From: JBKHYJ01 sp046565505 | Lineage (GTDB): Bacteria > Acidobacteriota > Blastocatellia > UBA7656 | Direction of reading: 5' to 3' | NCBI GenBank assembly: GCA_046565505.1 | Contig: JBKHYJ010000125.1 | Location: forward strand, 1 to 64,000 | DNA: 64,000 bases | Shown here: positions 1 to 8,916 of the stretch, piece after piece | How the letters are laid out: the number at the start of each line of letters is the position of its first letter | How positions within the stretch are numbered: the stretch's first letter is position 1 | The notes under the pieces: model-generated | Told to the model about the DNA's origin: nothing | Database searches by the model: none | What the model saw: only the letters and a program-made list of their open reading frames with translations | Position numbers and translations under genes: made by a program

Positions 1-41
1 AATTCAGGCGCTCTTCATCACCGGGTGTCTGCCGCTCTCAA

Positions 42-3041
42 TTAGAAGATGAAGCGCACTTGCAATTGGAACATTCGCGGCGGATCGACGTTTGCGAATG
101 CCGGAATGGCATTAGTGGCCGTACCGACGGCAACCAACTGGCCGAACGTCCGGTTCGCCGTGGCCGCGTCGCCATAGATTGTCTGCCCCCGGCCCAGGTA
201 GTTCCCGTGGTTAAAGACGTTGAAGCCCTCCAGCCTGAGCAGGATGGAAGTGCGTTCTGACAGCTTGACGCGGTCCTCGACGAAGAGGGCCACGTCCGAG
301 GTGGGGCTGCCGCGGAACGCCGACTTGCTGATGACAGTACCGTTGATGACCGGGCGGTCGTTGTTCGCGCCATCGCCGTTGTTGTCGATGCCGGTGGTCG
401 CGTTGAACGGGCGCGCGGACGCGAGCTGTGTCAGGGTGCCCGCCGTGATGTTGAACGGAAAATGATAGCTGAACATGATGACCCCGCGATGACGCTGGTC
501 GAGCACGCTCGGCCCGCGTTCGACCTCGCCCAGCCGCGCGATGTTGCTATCATTGGGCCCGATCCCGTTCCCATCCGGTTCGCTCGTGTTGGTCGCTTTG
601 GACAACGTGTAGCTGACCGCGAGGTACACACGCGAGTTGCCGCGGTAGCTGATCTGAGTCTGCAACCCATCGTAATCAGCGACGCCGAGGTTCGTCAGCA
701 CGTTGACCTGGCGCACCCCGCCATTGACCGGCAGGATCGGACGCGTGGCGTTAGCCGCGGCCACGCTTCTAACCTGTCCTGGCGCCCTGCGGTCGAAGGG
801 CGACGGGGCGTTCAAATCGACCGTGCGATCAATGCCGCTCAGGTGCTGGTGCACGTAATCGCCCCCTATGAATAGCCCCCTTCTCAGCTCGCGCTCCGCG
901 CCGATGGATACCACCTGGCTGCGCGGATTCACTAACTTGTCGGGGTAGTTGGGCAGCAGATCGAAGTTCAGCCCATACCTGGCGAACTGAGATTCGTAGA
1001 AGGCCCGCCGCCCCGCCCTGATCGTGATGTCGCGCGCGGGCAGTTGCGAAGCCGGCAGCGTCTTCGGATCGAGCGGAACCGGGAGGCATGGCCCCGTCAG
1101 GCAGGTCGGGAACCCGGTCTGCCCGGGAGCCGCAGTGTACGTCGTCAATCCGTCCAGCCCGTTCACCAGGTAACCGGCGACCGCATTGGATCGAATCTGC
1201 GTGTAATACATGCCGTAGCCGCCGCGAATCGACAGGCGCGAATCGCCCCCCGGATGCCAACCGAAGCCCACGCGCGGCGCGAAGTTCTTCGTCGCATCGG
1301 TCAAGGTCTGCCTGTCGTAGCGGAGCCCCGCGTCTACTGTGAGGTTGCTGCGCAAATGTATGCTGTCCTGCACGAACCCCGTATAGAGCCACTGGGGCAG
1401 CTCGTAGCTGCTGATCCCGAAGTTGATCGGCTGCGTGTAATTCTGCACGTCGGCCAGCGTCAATTGATCGAAAGGCGCGGTCGTCGTGTTCTTGAACGTG
1501 AACGTGCCGAGGATCGCCGTGCCGGGCTCGCTGCCCGTGCCGCCTGAAGTGTGGTGGATAATACTCCCTCCGAAACGGAGTTGGTGCATGCCGCGCGACC
1601 ATGACAGCGTGTCCGAGAACTGCACCTGGTGACCAAAGATGTCAGAGGCTCGGGACTGTCCGATGGTGAAAGGCACGGTCCCGCTGCGCGTGTAGGTGGT
1701 CGAGAGCGTCTGGGCTTCCCACAGCGTGACGGGGTCGCCATGCAGGTAGGCAACTCGCGCCTCGTTTAGAAGGTTCGCGCTCAGGACGGACGTATGATTG
1801 GCCTGGGCCGTCCATGACCGCCGCGCGTACCTGCGCGCGACGCTCGGCGCATTCGTCCCGCCGACGGCGTCCTGCGGGTTGTCGTCGTCAAACCGATCCA
1901 CGTTCATCCGAAACATCAAGGTCTGGTTCGGCGTGAGCTTGTGGTCCAGCCGCCCGTCGAAGAGCGTCTGGCGGTAGTGCCCCGTGTAGTCGAGGCGGCC
2001 GTCCGCCGGCAACAAGAATACGGGGAGCGTAGTAGAGAGGAACGTCGTTCGATTCTGCCGCGTGTAGTCAGCCGTGGCGAAGAAGAAGGTCTTGTCCTTG
2101 ATTATCGGCCCGCCGATTGAGCCTGAGACCTGCGAGAGCGCGTCTGGAATGTCCACCGGGTTGATGGCCTTGAGCGTGGCGGGTTTGACGCAACTGAAGA
2201 CTGACGGCGGACAGAAGTTCCTGGTCGAGAACGTCTCCGCCTGCCAGTCGCCTGGACGGATCATGAACAGTCCTTCGCCGTGCAGGCTGTTCGTCCCGGA
2301 CTTGGTTACGATGTTCAGTGCGGGGCCTGAGGTCCAGCCGAACTCGGAAGAAAACGCGTTCGAGAGGATCGTTATTTCCTGAATCGCGCCGAGCGGCACG
2401 GTGGCGATTGCCGTCTGTCGGCCCCACGCCTCATCGTTGTTAGCGCCGTCAAGCAAGACGGTGGTCTGGCGACGGCCGCCCACTCCTGTGACGAAGTACG
2501 TCGCGTTGACGAAGAGATCACCCGTGCCCTTCGCCTGGCGGAACGCCGAGTTGAGCAGCGGCAGGGTCGTAACCTTGCGGCCGAGGATCGGCGTCTCGTC
2601 GATGATCGGGCTGTCGAGCCGGCGGCCGATCTGTGGGTCGGCGCGCACGCCTTCCGCAGTACCGTAGACGGTCACCTCCGTCTTGCCGCCGCTCGCGACG
2701 AGTTTGACCTTCACAGTCGCCGTCTCACCGGCACGGAGCGTGAGACCCGTTACATCCTCGGCAGTAAAACCCATCATGGCGACGGTGACCCGGTACTCGC
2801 CGGTCAGCGGGAGCGCCGCGATTGTCGCAGAGCCATCCTCGCCGGAAACGACCTCGCGGCGGTCGCCGGTCGCTGTGTTCTCTACCGAAACCTTCGCGTC
2901 CCTGACCACGGCGCCGGCCTGATCGACCACCGTGACGATCATCGTCGCCGTGTTAGGAGACTGCGCGCCGGCCGGGGCCGCGATGAGGGCAAAGAGCGCA
3001 AACAGAAGCAGATGCAAGCGGAATAGATTCCTGGTTGTCAT
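42..3041 (-). CDS. Oar-like TonB-dependent outer-membrane receptor
   Basis: A 999-residue outer-membrane receptor of the Oar/TonB-dependent type common in Acidobacteria. Residues 1-26 form a signal peptide ending APAGAQ. Residues about 32-115 look like a carboxypeptidase-regulatory (Ig-like) domain with the typical 'VTVVDQAGAVV' and 'YRVTVAMMGF' strands. A plug domain follows, with 'TTVLLDGANNDE' and 'SSEFGWTSGPALNIVTKSGTN', and then a long beta-barrel. The last residue is Phe in 'LQVRFIF', as expected for BAM-inserted barrels, so the protein is complete. The family takes up large substrates such as glycans or oligopeptides with energy from TonB; the ligand cannot be told from sequence. No SusD-like partner is present. 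The nearest minus-strand gene upstream is more than 600 bases away, so it is probably monocistronic. Confidence 0.9.
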   Translation of the reverse strand: MTTRNLFRLHLLLFALFALIAAPAGAQSPNTATMIVTVVDQAGAVVRDAKVSVENTATGDRREVVSGEDGSATIAALPLTGEYRVTVAMMGFTAEDVTGLTLRAGETATVKVKLVASGGKTEVTVYGTAEGVRADPQIGRRLDSPIIDETPILGRKVTTLPLLNSAFRQAKGTGDLFVNATYFVTGVGGRRQTTVLLDGANNDEAWGRQTAIATVPLGAIQEITILSNAFSSEFGWTSGPALNIVTKSGTNSLHGEGLFMIRPGDWQAETFSTRNFCPPSVFSCVKPATLKAINPVDIPDALSQVSGSIGGPIIKDKTFFFATADYTRQNRTTFLSTTLPVFLLPADGRLDYTGHYRQTLFDGRLDHKLTPNQTLMFRMNVDRFDDDNPQDAVGGTNAPSVARRYARRSWTAQANHTSVLSANLLNEARVAYLHGDPVTLWEAQTLSTTYTRSGTVPFTIGQSRASDIFGHQVQFSDTLSWSRGMHQLRFGGSIIHHTSGGTGSEPGTAILGTFTFKNTTTAPFDQLTLADVQNYTQPINFGISSYELPQWLYTGFVQDSIHLRSNLTVDAGLRYDRQTLTDATKNFAPRVGFGWHPGGDSRLSIRGGYGMYYTQIRSNAVAGYLVNGLDGLTTYTAAPGQTGFPTCLTGPCLPVPLDPKTLPASQLPARDITIRAGRRAFYESQFARYGLNFDLLPNYPDKLVNPRSQVVSIGAERELRRGLFIGGDYVHQHLSGIDRTVDLNAPSPFDRRAPGQVRSVAAANATRPILPVNGGVRQVNVLTNLGVADYDGLQTQISYRGNSRVYLAVSYTLSKATNTSEPDGNGIGPNDSNIARLGEVERGPSVLDQRHRGVIMFSYHFPFNITAGTLTQLASARPFNATTGIDNNGDGANNDRPVINGTVISKSAFRGSPTSDVALFVEDRVKLSERTSILLRLEGFNVFNHGNYLGRGQTIYGDAATANRTFGQLVAVGTATNAIPAFANVDPPRMFQLQVRFIF

Positions 3042-3683
3042 GATCGGTTACCTCGTCCCTGTATTGATCTTCTGCAACTTCAATTGAGCCTGATGCAAAA
3101 TATCGCATCGCAATCATTTCAGAGAAAACAATGAGAAGGGCTCCATAAGTATTTAGACACAAAGGAAAAAAATTTCTTCCCTATTTTTTCCCCAAAAAAG
3201 AAAAGCCCCCGGACCATTGAGGGCTCCTTATCCATAGAATGTAAAAACCAGGTTAGGCGCCTTCTTTTCTTTCTCACGCGCGAGAATAGTATGCCGTCAC
3301 CCGCCAGGATTCTATTCACGTCCGGGAGGTACGCCTTTAGCCCCTGAGTCAAAGTCCCATTCGCGGTGACTTTGAGGAAGCTGTCCTGCCAATGCAAAAC
3401 CGGACTCCCGCGGCCGCCGAGAATACGATCAAGCAAAGCGCTGCGAGCCGGGCAGTTGAATGGGCTGGGGTGTTGATTCAGCCTCAAGACATTTCGACAA
3501 TCTTAGTAAAGCATGCCCGCATCCTCCTAAGCAGATAGCCAGGTGGGACTCCTCTAATCATGACTACTCTGGCCATATCAGCCAGAACAATTCCGGGCTG
3601 CGGGCAATCGATGTTCAACGATTGGCGCGTCAAATACGGTTCGGTCTAATTACGGGGCGGCGCTCATCTGCCGGTATATTAAA
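3042..3683. other. Intergenic region, no convincing gene
   Basis: This is the space upstream of the TonB receptor and downstream of the NHL-repeat gene, both on the minus strand. A 122-codon minus-strand frame lies at 3119-3487, but it has no recognisable domain or clear ribosome binding site and crosses a terminator-like hairpin. The region must hold the receptor promoter; no clear -35/-10 pair was identified. Confidence 0.5.
3184..3222 (-). terminator. Putative Rho-independent terminator
   Basis: Read on the minus strand, a hairpin with arms GCCCTC and GGGGGC and a short loop is followed directly by TTTTCTTTTTT. It could end transcription coming from the NHL-repeat gene before the TonB receptor promoter. 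The stem is short and includes a G-U pair. Confidence 0.5.
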
Positions 3684-4817
3684 CTATGGTTTATCCACCC
3701 TGTACTTAATGACCTGTGTCCGGGCGACGACGAACAACTCATTCTCGTCGTTGAACACCATTCCTGAAGCCGGACCATCTACTTTAATAAGACCAATAAG
3801 GCGGCCATCGCCCCCGAACACCTGTATGCCTTTGAAATCCCCCACGTAGACACGCCCCTGCCCGTCAACAGCGATGGCGTCAGCCGCACGGAACTGCCCC
3901 GGCTCGTCGCCCGCGCTGCCGAATCTCGTTACATACTTGCCTTCAGGGGAGAACTTGAATACTGCGTCGCTGAACGTGCCCAGCGCGTAGATGTTCCCCA
4001 TCCCATCTACCGCCAATCGTGTCTCCAGCTCGGAGCCCTCGGTCTGCCTGCTGATAGCACTCTGGATAGTCAGGACGGTCCTCCCGTTCGCGTCGAAGCG
4101 TACTATATCGTCTCTATTCCTGTACCACGAAGCGACGAGGCCGCCGTCTGCTGTAACGGCTACGTCATCGAACCCGCGCCCGGCGGGGTAATCCATCTCG
4201 TCTAATCTTTGGCCCGTTAACCCATCGTAGCGGGTGATTACGCCGCGCTGCACTACATAGACTCTACCCTTGCGGTCAGAGGCCATCCCGCGCAAAGGCC
4301 ACTTCGCGTCCGCCGTCCATTGGGTGACGAATTTGCCTGCCGCGTCAAACACCTGTATGCGCCCTCCGCTATACTCGCCGACAAAGATATTGCCCGCGCT
4401 GTCCAACGCGATACTGCGGGCATCTTTGAATAGTCCAGGGCCGATGCCTTCACTGCCGAATGTAAAAACGACGCTTGCCAGCCCCGGAGGTCTCGGTTTT
4501 TCGGCCTGCGGCGGCTTTAATGTCGAAGGCACTGGAACTGATACCTGCCGCGCCGGGCTGGGAGCACTGCGCGAAGAGCGAAAAGCAAAAAAAACAGCGC
4601 CCAAGCTGACGGCGATTGCCACGATGATCATGATAGGGTAAAGGTTCCGCAGGTTGCTTGATGTAGGGGGCTGCATTACCGCCCTGGCTTCGCGCGCGCG
4701 CAAATGCTCCGGCACGATTACCGAGTTGCTGCAAAAGGGGCACCGAATGGTGGCGGCATTGCCGGCTTCATAATCAATCGGCCCGCCACATGAAGGGCAG
4801 TTGAGGCTTTGAACCAT
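3684..4817 (-). CDS. Zinc-ribbon, membrane-anchored NHL-repeat beta-propeller protein
   Basis: A 377-residue protein in three parts. The N-terminus has a zinc ribbon, 'CPSCGG' then 'CPFCSN' (two CxxC knuckles, residues about 8-29). One transmembrane helix follows at about 60-80 ('PIMIIVAIAVSLGAVFFAF'), then a Pro-rich linker. Residues about 115-375 form an NHL-type propeller with repeated blades such as 'SIALDSAGNIFVGEYSGGRIQVFD' and 'AIAVDGQGRVYVGDFKGIQVFG'. The expected topology is a cytoplasmic zinc ribbon and a periplasmic propeller that may bind protein or glycan. No enzyme motif was seen. Its role is unknown; a sensor or scaffold is a guess from the architecture. It is divergent from the ABC gene at 5108, with a shared 290-base promoter region. 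Confidence 0.75.
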   Translation of the reverse strand: MVQSLNCPSCGGPIDYEAGNAATIRCPFCSNSVIVPEHLRAREARAVMQPPTSSNLRNLYPIMIIVAIAVSLGAVFFAFRSSRSAPSPARQVSVPVPSTLKPPQAEKPRPPGLASVVFTFGSEGIGPGLFKDARSIALDSAGNIFVGEYSGGRIQVFDAAGKFVTQWTADAKWPLRGMASDRKGRVYVVQRGVITRYDGLTGQRLDEMDYPAGRGFDDVAVTADGGLVASWYRNRDDIVRFDANGRTVLTIQSAISRQTEGSELETRLAVDGMGNIYALGTFSDAVFKFSPEGKYVTRFGSAGDEPGQFRAADAIAVDGQGRVYVGDFKGIQVFGGDGRLIGLIKVDGPASGMVFNDENELFVVARTQVIKYRVDKP

Positions 4818-5107
4818 TGCGCTAATTTACCACAGGATAGAATGGGCCGGAAATCCAGGGTCGGCTCACCTCATTGAACAAGCCCTGGCGCTGCCGGGCT
4901 GAGCGCCGAGCGCGCCTCGACCGCGGGGTTCAGGTGAGGGAAACGCGAAGCCCTTTTGCAGTCCCAAGAGTTTAGTTAACATATAAGGGCGGCCCTGCTA
5001 TTGAAATGAGTTATCCAGTTCGCTTCGGCTCTACGAGCCATGCCCTGGTATGAGGCCGTTCCGAGGATAGGAATTTTGCCAACTTCTTCGAGGAATCCTT
5101 CCCCTTT

Positions 5108-7039
5108 ATGGCTTACCTCAATCTCAATTCAAGGTCTCAAGACAGCCGCCAAGCCACGTGGCGCGAAAAACTCGCTTCACTACGTTACATTCCCGCGCTG
5201 GTGAAGCTGGTCTGGCAAATTCAGCCGTTTTATACAGTCGCAATTGTCCTGTTGAGGTTGGCTAGCACTGTTGTTCCAGTCGCGAGTCTGCTGGTGGGCA
5301 AGCTAATTATCGACGCGGTGATTGCGGCCAAGTCCGGGGATCACAGCACGTCCGGCCTTTGGAAGCTTGTCTTCCTGGAAATCGGAATCGTTGTCGGGGG
5401 CCAGGCGCTTACGAGGTGCACTTCGCTCGTCGAGGGCTTGTTAGGCCAACTGTTTTCAAATCATACCGGCATCAAGTTGATGGAGCATGCGTCCAAGCTC
5501 GATATCAGCCATTTTGAAAACCCCGCCTTTTACGACCGACTTGAGCGCGCGCGCCGTCAGGCCACCGGCCGCCTGGGGCCCATAACGCAGCTACTCCAAA
5601 TTTGCCAGGATATTTTGACGCTGATTTCACTCAGCGTCGCGCTACTGGTTTATAGCCCCTGGCTGGTGCTGCTGCTGGCCGTCGCGGTCGTCCCGATTTT
5701 TTTCGGCGAGAGCCATTTCGCCATACTCGAATACTCCTTATTCCACACGAGGACGCCTGAGCGGAGGAAGCTGGAATACCTGCTTTATGTCGGCGCCAGC
5801 GACAAGACGGCCAAAGAGGTCCAGTTATTCGGGCTCGCCAACTGGGTCATATCCAGATACAGGAGGTTGTCCGACCGATTCTACAGGGAGAATAAAAGGC
5901 TCTCCGTCCGAAAGAACGTTAGCAGCGCCGCTTTATCACTAGTCTCCGTGGCGGCCTATTACATCGCGTACGCAATCATACTGGTGCGGGCCGTTGACGG
6001 GGCAATTAGCATCGGCACTCTAACTTTCCTCGCGGGGTCGTTCGAGCGCAGCAACGATTTGATGCAGCGGTTATTTCTAGGGGCGAGCGCCATATTCGAG
6101 CAGGCGCTCTACCTCAAGGACCTGTTTGAATTCTTCGACATGGAGCCGTCTATCAGGTCTCAGCCCGGAGCGCCGCTGATTCCCAGCCCGATTCGCGAGG
6201 GGCTCGTGTTCGAGGACGTGGGGTTTCAGTACCCGGGGAGCGATAGCTGGGCCGTACGCCATGTCAGCTTCTGTATACGCCCCGGAGAGCGGGTTGCGCT
6301 CGTAGGCGAGAACGGGGCCGGGAAGACCACGATCACAAAGCTGCTCTCGCGACTCTATGACGTGACCGAAGGCCGCATCCTTCTTGATGGCCGAGACATC
6401 CGCGATTACGACCTTCTTTCGCTGCGCCGAGCCATTGGCGTGATCTTCCAGGACTTCGTCAAGTATGATCTGCGATTCGCCGAAAACATCGGGGTAGGGG
6501 AAATAGAGCAAGCCCGGCCTTACCTTGATTCAGTCGAATTAGAACTATCGCCCGGAGGCACGATAGGAAATCAGCCCGCGGGCATGCACGGAATTGTGGG
6601 CCCCGCTCCAATCCCCCCGTTGATTACTTCCGCAGCGGACAAATCGTTGGCATCGTCTCTGCTCACGCGGTTGCCGGACAAGTACAACCAGATGCTGGGG
6701 CGACGTTTCGAGGGAGGGGTGGAATTATCAGGAGGCGAGTGGCAAAAGATAGCGCTGGCGAGGGCCTACATGCGTGACGCCCAGCTCTTGATCCTCGACG
6801 AGCCGACCGCGGCGCTCGACGCCCGCGCCGAGTATGAAGTGTTCGCGAGGTTCGCGCGCCTGGTGGCCGGGCGGATGGCCGTCATCATCTCGCACCGCTT
6901 TTCAACCGTGAGAATGGCCGACCGGATAATAGTGCTTAAGGACGGCAGGTTGGTCGAAGACGGAAGTCATGACCAGTTGGTGCAGGGCAAGGGGCTCTAC
7001 TCGGAACTCTTTTCCCTCCAGGCTTCGGGCTACCGCTGA
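5108..7039 (+). CDS. ABC exporter (fused TMD-NBD), RiPP-type context
   Basis: A 643-residue half-transporter. The membrane domain spans residues about 30-330 and the ATPase follows. Walker A GENGAGKTT is at 400-408, the Q-loop at 448, the signature LSGGE at 540-544, Walker B LLILDEP at 560-566 and the H-loop His at 596. An unusual insertion of roughly 60 residues sits between Q-loop and signature. There is no N-terminal C39 peptidase domain, so any leader removal must be done by another enzyme. Its closest visible relative is the exporter at 24943 in the lanthipeptide locus, which shares the same layout, insertion and many identical segments. Two tandem small peptide genes follow 172 bases downstream, which suggests peptide export. 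A small hairpin (GGGGC-loop-GCCCC, 7047-7061) follows the stop. Confidence 0.88.
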   Translation: MAYLNLNSRSQDSRQATWREKLASLRYIPALVKLVWQIQPFYTVAIVLLRLASTVVPVASLLVGKLIIDAVIAAKSGDHSTSGLWKLVFLEIGIVVGGQALTRCTSLVEGLLGQLFSNHTGIKLMEHASKLDISHFENPAFYDRLERARRQATGRLGPITQLLQICQDILTLISLSVALLVYSPWLVLLLAVAVVPIFFGESHFAILEYSLFHTRTPERRKLEYLLYVGASDKTAKEVQLFGLANWVISRYRRLSDRFYRENKRLSVRKNVSSAALSLVSVAAYYIAYAIILVRAVDGAISIGTLTFLAGSFERSNDLMQRLFLGASAIFEQALYLKDLFEFFDMEPSIRSQPGAPLIPSPIREGLVFEDVGFQYPGSDSWAVRHVSFCIRPGERVALVGENGAGKTTITKLLSRLYDVTEGRILLDGRDIRDYDLLSLRRAIGVIFQDFVKYDLRFAENIGVGEIEQARPYLDSVELELSPGGTIGNQPAGMHGIVGPAPIPPLITSAADKSLASSLLTRLPDKYNQMLGRRFEGGVELSGGEWQKIALARAYMRDAQLLILDEPTAALDARAEYEVFARFARLVAGRMAVIISHRFSTVRMADRIIVLKDGRLVEDGSHDQLVQGKGLYSELFSLQASGYR

Positions 7040-7211
7040 TGAATCGGGGGCAAAACGCCCCGGCCATGCGCATCGCCTTATATCCGAGTTTGATCGAGGT
7101 TGACAAAGGGGTGCTCACGACGTAATACTTATCACCCACGCCGAATCGCAGGCAATACAGCTTTGACCGTGTTGGCCTACCATCGATATTTCGCAAAAGG
7201 AGGAAGCAACC

Positions 7212-7391
7212 ATGTCCAACAGCGGAATGGATTATTTCGACCAAAAGCCTGACCTGGACCTGAAGCCCTTTTTTGAAAGCAAGGGGCTGAAACTGGACGG
7301 CCCCGTGCCGGTGAGCGGCGCGGCCCCGCCGCCGAAAGACACCGCCTGGGTGGCTACCCCGAATACACCTGATGAGGAAGAGCAAGAGTAG
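7212..7391 (+). CDS. Small acidic peptide, candidate RiPP precursor copy 1
   Basis: A 59-residue peptide with a strong ribosome binding site (AAAGGAGGAAGCAACC before ATG). It has no signal peptide and no cysteine. The first 45 residues are almost identical to those of the next gene, including 'MDYFDQKPDLDLKPFFE' and 'GLKLDGPVPVSGA'. The remainder, 'PPPKDTAWVATP' plus the acidic tail 'NTPDEEEQE', is where the two differ most. A conserved front with a variable back is typical of RiPP precursors (leader plus core), and the neighbours are a peptide-type ABC exporter and a metallopeptidase. No known precursor family is recognised, so the RiPP reading is inference. It could instead be a small structural or regulatory protein. 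That it is coding is well supported by conservation with its twin. Confidence 0.75.
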   Translation: MSNSGMDYFDQKPDLDLKPFFESKGLKLDGPVPVSGAAPPPKDTAWVATPNTPDEEEQE

Positions 7392-7435
7392 GCTCACACC
7401 CGACCAGGTAGTTTGCAACTAAGGAGGAAACGACC

Positions 7436-7615
7436 ATGTCAACTAATCAGATGGACTATTTCGACCAGAAACCGGACCTCGACCTGAAGCCTTTCTTTGA
7501 AGGCAAGGGTCTAAAGCTGGACGGCCCCGTGCCGGTGAGCGGCGCGGGCGCGCCGCCGCCCAAAGACACTTACTGGGTGGCTACGCCGCAGAACGACGAG
7601 CCAGAGCAAGAGTAG
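7436..7615 (+). CDS. Small acidic peptide, candidate RiPP precursor copy 2
   Basis: A second 59-residue peptide, 44 bases after the first, with its own ribosome binding site (AAGGAGGAAACGACC before ATG). It shares 'MDYFDQKPDLDLKPFFE' and 'KGLKLDGPVPVSGA' with copy 1. It differs at the extreme N-terminus (STNQ for SNSG) and in the back part, where 'KDTYWVATPQNDEPEQE' replaces 'KDTAWVATPNTPDEEEQE'. The Ala-to-Tyr change gives a Tyr-Trp pair in the putative core. The spacer and RBS are also duplicated, so gene and control region were copied together. The metallopeptidase-like gene starts 16 bases downstream and is probably co-transcribed. Substrate and product are unknown. Confidence 0.75.
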   Translation: MSTNQMDYFDQKPDLDLKPFFEGKGLKLDGPVPVSGAGAPPPKDTYWVATPQNDEPEQE

Positions 7616-7631
7616 CCGGAACAAGGGCCTT

Positions 7632-8630
7632 TTGAACCAAGTGAGCGACTGGGACAGATCGTTTGACCATCTTCTCGGCTACTTGCCGCCGGGCCTCGAT
7701 CACTGGATCGTGGTTTATGAGGGCTCGTTCCACAGGGAGATTGTGTCCCGGCTCAGGACCAAGTTGAAAAGCGCCGAGTTCTATAACCTTGAAGAGGAAG
7801 CCAGCCAGACCATCCTCGACGTTGGAAACTCCAACCGCCCGAATCAACGCGCTGGCTTCCTCGAGTTCGCGATTCGTTATCCGGCCTCTCTTTACGACGG
7901 CCATTGCCCCGGCGCTGACGGACTGGAAGCTTTCATCTCCTGGCCCGAAACAAGGATGAAGATTTGCTTCGATGTTACGGACAATAATTTCTGCGACCTG
8001 TTTTCCGAACCGCCCGAAGATATAACCGAAAGGTGTGTGCGGCTGCGCGATCAGGTCGCGCAGGGCGACGAGCTGCGCTACCGGAATGGCCCGGCCGAGC
8101 AGTTGATCATAAGCTGCGCTGGCGCAGAGTGGGTCGCCTACACCGGGTTCGGGAAAACATTCGATCATGTGCTGCCGAGTGGGGAGGTGGCTTGCATGCC
8201 CAAATCTGTTGACGGCAGGCTGGAAGTCGTGGGGTGGATTATCGGGACCATTCCCTTCGGCGTGAAATTCGGCAGAATTCAAAGCGGTGAGTTGGAGCTG
8301 CGCTTCAAGGACCGCAAAGTCGTTAGCGTGGGCGGGGCCAATCGCGAGCTCTGCGCGGACTTTGAAGGCGTCTTATCAAATGCGCCGAGACTCCGGCAGA
8401 TTTCTGAGGCTGGCATCGGCCAGTCATTGGCGGTCCGCAAGGCTGCCGAACGACACAGGCTCGGCTATAGCTGGCATGAACGTCACTTCGGGCTTCACCT
8501 GGGGCTCGGCGCCGAGCTGCCCAGAGAAGACGCGTCCAACAGCGGGAAGGTCGGCGGGCATCACCTCGACATAGTCCTATCAAAGGGGATACTGGCCGGG
8601 CCTGGCGGCCAGCAGCTTCTGGCGTGGTAA
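7632..8630 (+). CDS. M29-like metallopeptidase-fold protein next to the twin peptides
   Basis: A 332-residue protein read from TTG, 16 bases after the second peptide, with AAGGG upstream. The C-terminal half carries, in order, the landmarks of M29 (AmpS-type) aminopeptidases: 'LPSGEV' (E185), 'ISEAGIG' (E259), 'HERHFGLHLGLG' (E283, H289) and 'GHHLDIVL' (H311, D313). These match the family's two-metal ligand set, so a metal centre looks intact. It is shorter than typical M29 enzymes (around 400 residues) and its N-terminal 150 residues look unlike them to me. In this context it could trim the leader or tail of the twin peptides, or bind them as a maturation factor. The family call rests on motif recognition only; the role is inferred from position. 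Confidence 0.65.
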   Translation: MNQVSDWDRSFDHLLGYLPPGLDHWIVVYEGSFHREIVSRLRTKLKSAEFYNLEEEASQTILDVGNSNRPNQRAGFLEFAIRYPASLYDGHCPGADGLEAFISWPETRMKICFDVTDNNFCDLFSEPPEDITERCVRLRDQVAQGDELRYRNGPAEQLIISCAGAEWVAYTGFGKTFDHVLPSGEVACMPKSVDGRLEVVGWIIGTIPFGVKFGRIQSGELELRFKDRKVVSVGGANRELCADFEGVLSNAPRLRQISEAGIGQSLAVRKAAERHRLGYSWHERHFGLHLGLGAELPREDASNSGKVGGHHLDIVLSKGILAGPGGQQLLAW

Positions 8631-8680
8631 GTCCGTTTCGGCTCACACCTGCCTTTCACAAAAAGTCGGTTTTTGATACA

Positions 8681-8760
8681 GCAGGAATGAGGGCGGGATA
8701 GTTTTTGGCATAAATTTGTTTCGGGCTTTGCTAAAGAATTGCCAAAAAAACTATTCCTGC
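8681..8760. repeat. Imperfect inverted repeat after the M29-like gene
   Basis: Arm 1 (8681-8710) contains GCAGGAAT and ATAGTTTTTGGCA separated by about nine extra bases. Arm 2 (8740-8760) is TGCCAAAAAAACTATTCCTGC, whose reverse complement matches arm 1 without the extra bases. The loop is AT-rich. It lies between the RiPP-like locus and the next gene and may act as a terminator or be a degenerate mobile-element end. The surrounding 8631-8916 shows no gene. Confidence 0.5.
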
Positions 8761-8916
8761 TAAAACAGCCCCGGTTCTGCTAAAAGTCTAAAACCGCGCT
8801 CGCGTAACTGTTTTTATTGTAAGGGTCGTCGTATTACCCCCCCCCTACGTTTTTCTTCTAATGGTAGTGAAGAATACTGGACGCTTATACTTTAAATTCC
8901 CTGAAGGAGAAAGAAA

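Noticed and set aside
829..1602. 257-codon minus-strand frame inside the TonB receptor gene
   Set aside because: It overlaps the receptor in another frame, is very rich in Arg/Ala/Pro, and has no domain. It is a shadow of GC-rich coding DNA.
3119..3487. 122-codon minus-strand frame in the gap upstream of the receptor
   Set aside because: No RBS, no recognisable family, Lys/Phe-rich low-complexity end, and it crosses a terminator-like hairpin.
7581..8282. 233-codon minus-strand frame opposite the M29-like gene
   Set aside because: The plus frame carries the full set of M29 motifs and an RBS; the minus frame has no family features.
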